From Pseudomonas protegens CHA0 (GTDB taxonomy: Bacteria > Pseudomonadota > Gammaproteobacteria > Pseudomonadales > Pseudomonadaceae): DNA of 64,000 bases. The notes beneath the pieces were generated by a model. The model had not been told where the DNA came from. It saw nothing but the letters and a program-made list of their open reading frames with translations, and did not search any database. The DNA lies in contig NC_021237.1 of NCBI RefSeq assembly GCF_000397205.1, positions 2,729,001 through 2,793,000 of the forward strand. The letters are read 5' to 3'. The position numbers were made by a program, and so were the translations under genes. This document shows positions 61,552-64,000 of this stretch, piece after piece (position 1 is the first letter of the stretch; every line of letters starts with the position of its first letter).

Positions 61552-61881
61552 TTAGCAGAACCGATCAATAACCCGAACTTCCGATTTATCCCGCAGCGAT
61601 TGCCATTCGGCTTTCAGGGTCTCCAGGACCCGGCCGATGAAGTCCTTGTCGGCGGCGGCTTTCTTGCCGACGTAGCCCTGGCCGCGGCGGTACATCTTCA
61701 GGCGGGCCGCGAGGTCCCGGTTGTTCTGGTCGAACTCTGCTTCATGGCTATGGGGCGACAGGCAGTCGATATGCACTTGGCCCGACTTGGCGATCCACAG
61801 GATGTGGCTGTCGTGGCTGTCTTTCTGTGCGGCGAACATACGTGCCAATTCATCAATAGTGGGTTGGTTATTAAGATTCAT
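61552..61881 (-). CDS. Small protein of unknown function
   Basis: The 109-residue protein has no signal or membrane segment. It starts MNLNNQPTIDELARMFAAQK and continues with HDSHILWIAKSGQVHIDCLS, then RLKMYRRGQGYVGKKAAADK, giving an acidic helix, a strand-rich centre and a basic segment. AAGGGGG lies upstream of ATG 61881 and a strong terminator lies downstream, so it is a real transcription unit. I do not recognise the family. Confidence 0.7.
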   Translation of the reverse strand: MNLNNQPTIDELARMFAAQKDSHDSHILWIAKSGQVHIDCLSPHSHEAEFDQNNRDLAARLKMYRRGQGYVGKKAAADKDFIGRVLETLKAEWQSLRDKSEVRVIDRFC

Positions 61882-62450
61882 TTGTAGCCCCCTTGACCAT
61901 TTATCGATCTATCTAAGTTGATTCGCTAATTCATCTTGCTACGTCGGTAAGTTGAACCCTGATACCGGAAACAGGGCGACAGAGGGTGTCTGTCGGATAC
62001 AGATAAGGCCCAGAGCCTGATGCGTGTAGTTGCCTTGATTAACTGCTACGCAATAGCGTCACAACGAAGAGAAGCAGCGTAAACCTGGATGAAGCTGCCG
62101 ACATTCCCACCATCGGCCACAAGCATCTTGAAGAGTTTTCGCCGGCTTCCCGTCGTGGTACTGGACGGTCAATGCCAGGTCAGTTTCATCAATCTGCCTT
62201 GTGGGCAGTACACATCCGGGTCACAGCTCGGCGGTCAGACGAGCTTGCTCATAACACCTTTGCCTCGTCCCCCGATCGGGGAGACGTCTGCATCATGCAA
62301 GGCCGAAATCCTCTCGTCAACGGTTTTGTAGTGAAAATTTTCAGGCACTACATATTGTCTGACAAAAGCCGAAAAGCCATCATCCGGCCCCCCCAACGCA
62401 GGGCTGGGCAGGTAGAATCGGCGCCTTGAAATGTTCTGAGGTTGCAGCGG
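61882..62450. other. Intergenic region with several inverted repeats upstream of polB
   Basis: No convincing gene is present. Repeats visible are CCCTG/CAGGG (61957-61976), GACAGA-N5-TCTGTC (61978-61994), the palindrome CCCCGATCGGGG (62270-62281), and TGTAGTG/CACTACA with a 12-base AT-rich spacer (62327-62352). The last lies about 100 bases before the polB start. I found no LexA-type CTG-N10-CAG box close to polB by eye. Confidence 0.5.
62327..62352. promoter_or_regulatory. Inverted repeat upstream of polB
   Basis: TGTAGTG and CACTACA are perfect 7-bp arms around a 12-base AT-rich spacer, 98 bases upstream of the GTG start. It could be an operator or promoter-linked hairpin. It does not resemble the LexA box that controls polB in E. 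coli. Confidence 0.4.
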
Positions 62451-64000
62451 TGGATGTACAACAAGGCTTCGTCCTGACTCGGCACTGGCGCGATACGCCG
62501 GCGGGCACGCAAGTCGATTTCTGGCTGGCCACCGACCGGGGGCCGCGCCAGATCCGCCTGCCGTTGCAGACTTCCGTGGCCTTCGTCCCGGCGGTGCAGC
62601 GGGCCCAGGCTGAGCGCTTGCTGACCGACGACCCGGATGTGCAACTGCGCCCATTGCAGTTGCGTGACTTCCACCAGCGCCCGGTGCTGGGCCTGTACTG
62701 CCCGCAGCACAATCAGCTGATGCGCCTGGAGAAGACCCTGCGGCGCGCCGGGGTCGAGGTGTTCGAAGCCGATGTCCGACCGCCCGAGCGCTACCTGATG
62801 GAGCGCTTCATCACCGCGCCGGTGTCCTTCGGCGGCCAGCCCGGCCCCGATGGCTTGTTGCTGGAGGCGCAGATGAAGCCGGCGCCAAACTACCGGCCGA
62901 GCCTCAAGCTGGTGTCCCTGGACATCGAGACCAGCGAGCGCGGCGAGTTGTATTCCATTGCCCTGGAAGGTTGCGGCCAGCGCCAGGTGTACATGCTCGG
63001 CAAGGCCCGGGACGACGACAGTGCGGTGGATTTCGACCTGGAGTTCTGCGCCAGCCGCGAGCAGTTGCTGGAGAGGCTCAACCAGTGGCTGGCCGAGCAT
63101 GACCCCGACGCGATCATCGGCTGGAACCTGGTGCAGTTCGACCTGCGCGTACTCCACGAACATGCCCGGCGCCTGGCGGTGCCGCTGCGCCTGGGGCGTG
63201 GTGGCGAGGAAATGCAGTGGCGCGAGCACGGCAGCCGTACCCACTATTTCGCCTCGGCTGCCGGCCGCTTGATCATCGATGGCATCGAGGCATTGCGTTC
63301 GGCGACCTGGAGCTTCCCTTCCTTCAGCCTGGAAAACGTCGCCCAGACCCTGCTGGGGGAGGGCAAGTCGATCGACAACCCCTACCAGCGCATGGACGAG
63401 ATCAACCGCATGTTCGCCGAGGACAAGCCGGCCCTGGCCCGCTACAACCTCAAGGACTGCGAACTGGTGACGCGGATCTTCGCCAAGACCGAGTTGCTGA
63501 CCTTTCTTCTGGAACGGGCCACGGTCACCGGCCTGCCCGCCGACCGCAGCGGCGGTTCGGTGGCGGCCTTTACCCACCTGTACATGCCGCTGATGCATCG
63601 CCAGGGCTTTGTCGCCCCCAACCTGGGCGAGCTGCCGCCCCAGGCCAGCCCCGGCGGTTTCGTCATGGATTCGCGGCCCGGGCTCTACGAGTCGGTGCTG
63701 GTGCTGGACTACAAGAGCCTGTACCCGTCGATCATCCGCAGCTTCCTGATCGACCCGGTGGGGCTGGTGGAAGGCCTGCGCCAACCGGACGAGCAGCATT
63801 CGGTAGCGGGCTTTCGCGGCGCGCGCTTCTCCCGCACCCGGCATTGCCTGCCATCGATCGTGACCCGGGTCGCCGAGGGCCGGGAAGTGGCCAAGCGCGA
63901 GCACAACGCGCCGCTGTCCCAGGCGTTGAAGATCATCATGAACGCCTTCTACGGCGTGCTCGGCTCCAGCGGTTGCCGCTTCTTCGACCCACGCCTGGCG
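62451..64000 (+). CDS. polB: DNA polymerase II (family B), cut by the window end
   Basis: PolB is the damage-inducible family B polymerase with 3'-5' proofreading that restarts stalled forks. The visible 516 codons (of about 785) include the exonuclease motifs [20 protein letters not shown] (ExoI) and [20 protein letters not shown] (ExoII). [15 protein letters not shown] is ExoIII. Polymerase motif A is [15 protein letters not shown] and motif B is [15 protein letters not shown]. The start is GTG 62451 with TGAGG eight bases upstream; no ATG is in frame. The last third lies beyond the window. Confidence 0.95.

Noticed and set aside
62089..62331. Small plus-strand ORF of 80 codons upstream of polB
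   Set aside because: No ribosome-binding site or family features, and codon use unlike the neighbours.

Overview
This is a GC-rich, densely packed chromosomal segment of a Pseudomonas, most likely from the P. fluorescens group (P. protegens or P. chlororaphis type). The call rests on gene content: a membrane-type malate:quinone oxidoreductase, LhgO, PuuA/PuuB homologues, NrtR-controlled NAD salvage, DNA polymerase II, PpnN, and many LysR and GNAT genes. Short GTAGGAGC-type REP repeats and GC-biased third codon positions agree with it. I saw no rRNA, tRNA, phage, transposase or CRISPR array. It reads as ordinary chromosome with a few accessory genes.

Layout. 1-7.4 kb: a cut-off LysE exporter, a secreted protein, a zinc alcohol dehydrogenase, a CAP protein, a DUF1963 protein, a GlxA-type regulator, a tautomerase, a thioesterase and a possible PD-(D/E)XK protein. 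8.2-9.8 kb: mqo. 10-16.8 kb: GNAT, DeoR regulator, nucleotidyltransferase, then a GntR regulator, L-2-hydroxyglutarate oxidase and an MHS-family permease with matching operators. 16.9-30.8 kb: LysR, LysE, a LysR remnant, GNATs, an RNA-methyltransferase-like enzyme, an ankyrin protein, an AcuI-like reductase, a MATE pump, small membrane proteins, XRE and TetR regulators, a lipoprotein and a large FAD oxidoreductase. 31-40.7 kb: PpnN, a SUFU-domain protein, a sirtuin, a single-domain response regulator, a PA4872-type oxaloacetate decarboxylase, a saccharopine-dehydrogenase-like protein, a beta-propeller protein, and a diguanylate cyclase paired with a REC-CheC protein.

41.5-49 kb holds the clearest regulatory module. 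A DUF4174 protein, an ArgD-like aminotransferase and a LysR gene come first. They are followed by two divergent NAD units, NMN adenylyltransferase-NrtR-Nudix on the minus strand and PncA-PncB-NadE on the plus strand. Two near-identical palindromes lie between the units. 49-52.8 kb: a tightly overlapping minus-strand unit of three lipoproteins, a GFA enzyme and an unknown protein, with a membrane protein upstream. 52.9-55.7 kb: gamma-glutamylpolyamine oxidase and synthetase homologues. 56.4-61.4 kb: an ICMT-like methyltransferase, a LysR gene divergent from a YcaC hydrolase, a membrane ABM protein and a YtcJ-type amidohydrolase. 61.5-64 kb: a small orphan gene and the first part of polB, cut by the window end.

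NAD metabolism recurs: salvage, NrtR, a sirtuin and a Nudix hydrolase all lie within 15 kb. Functions come from reading motifs by eye. No database search was possible, and start choices are judged from ribosome-binding sites and family N-termini.
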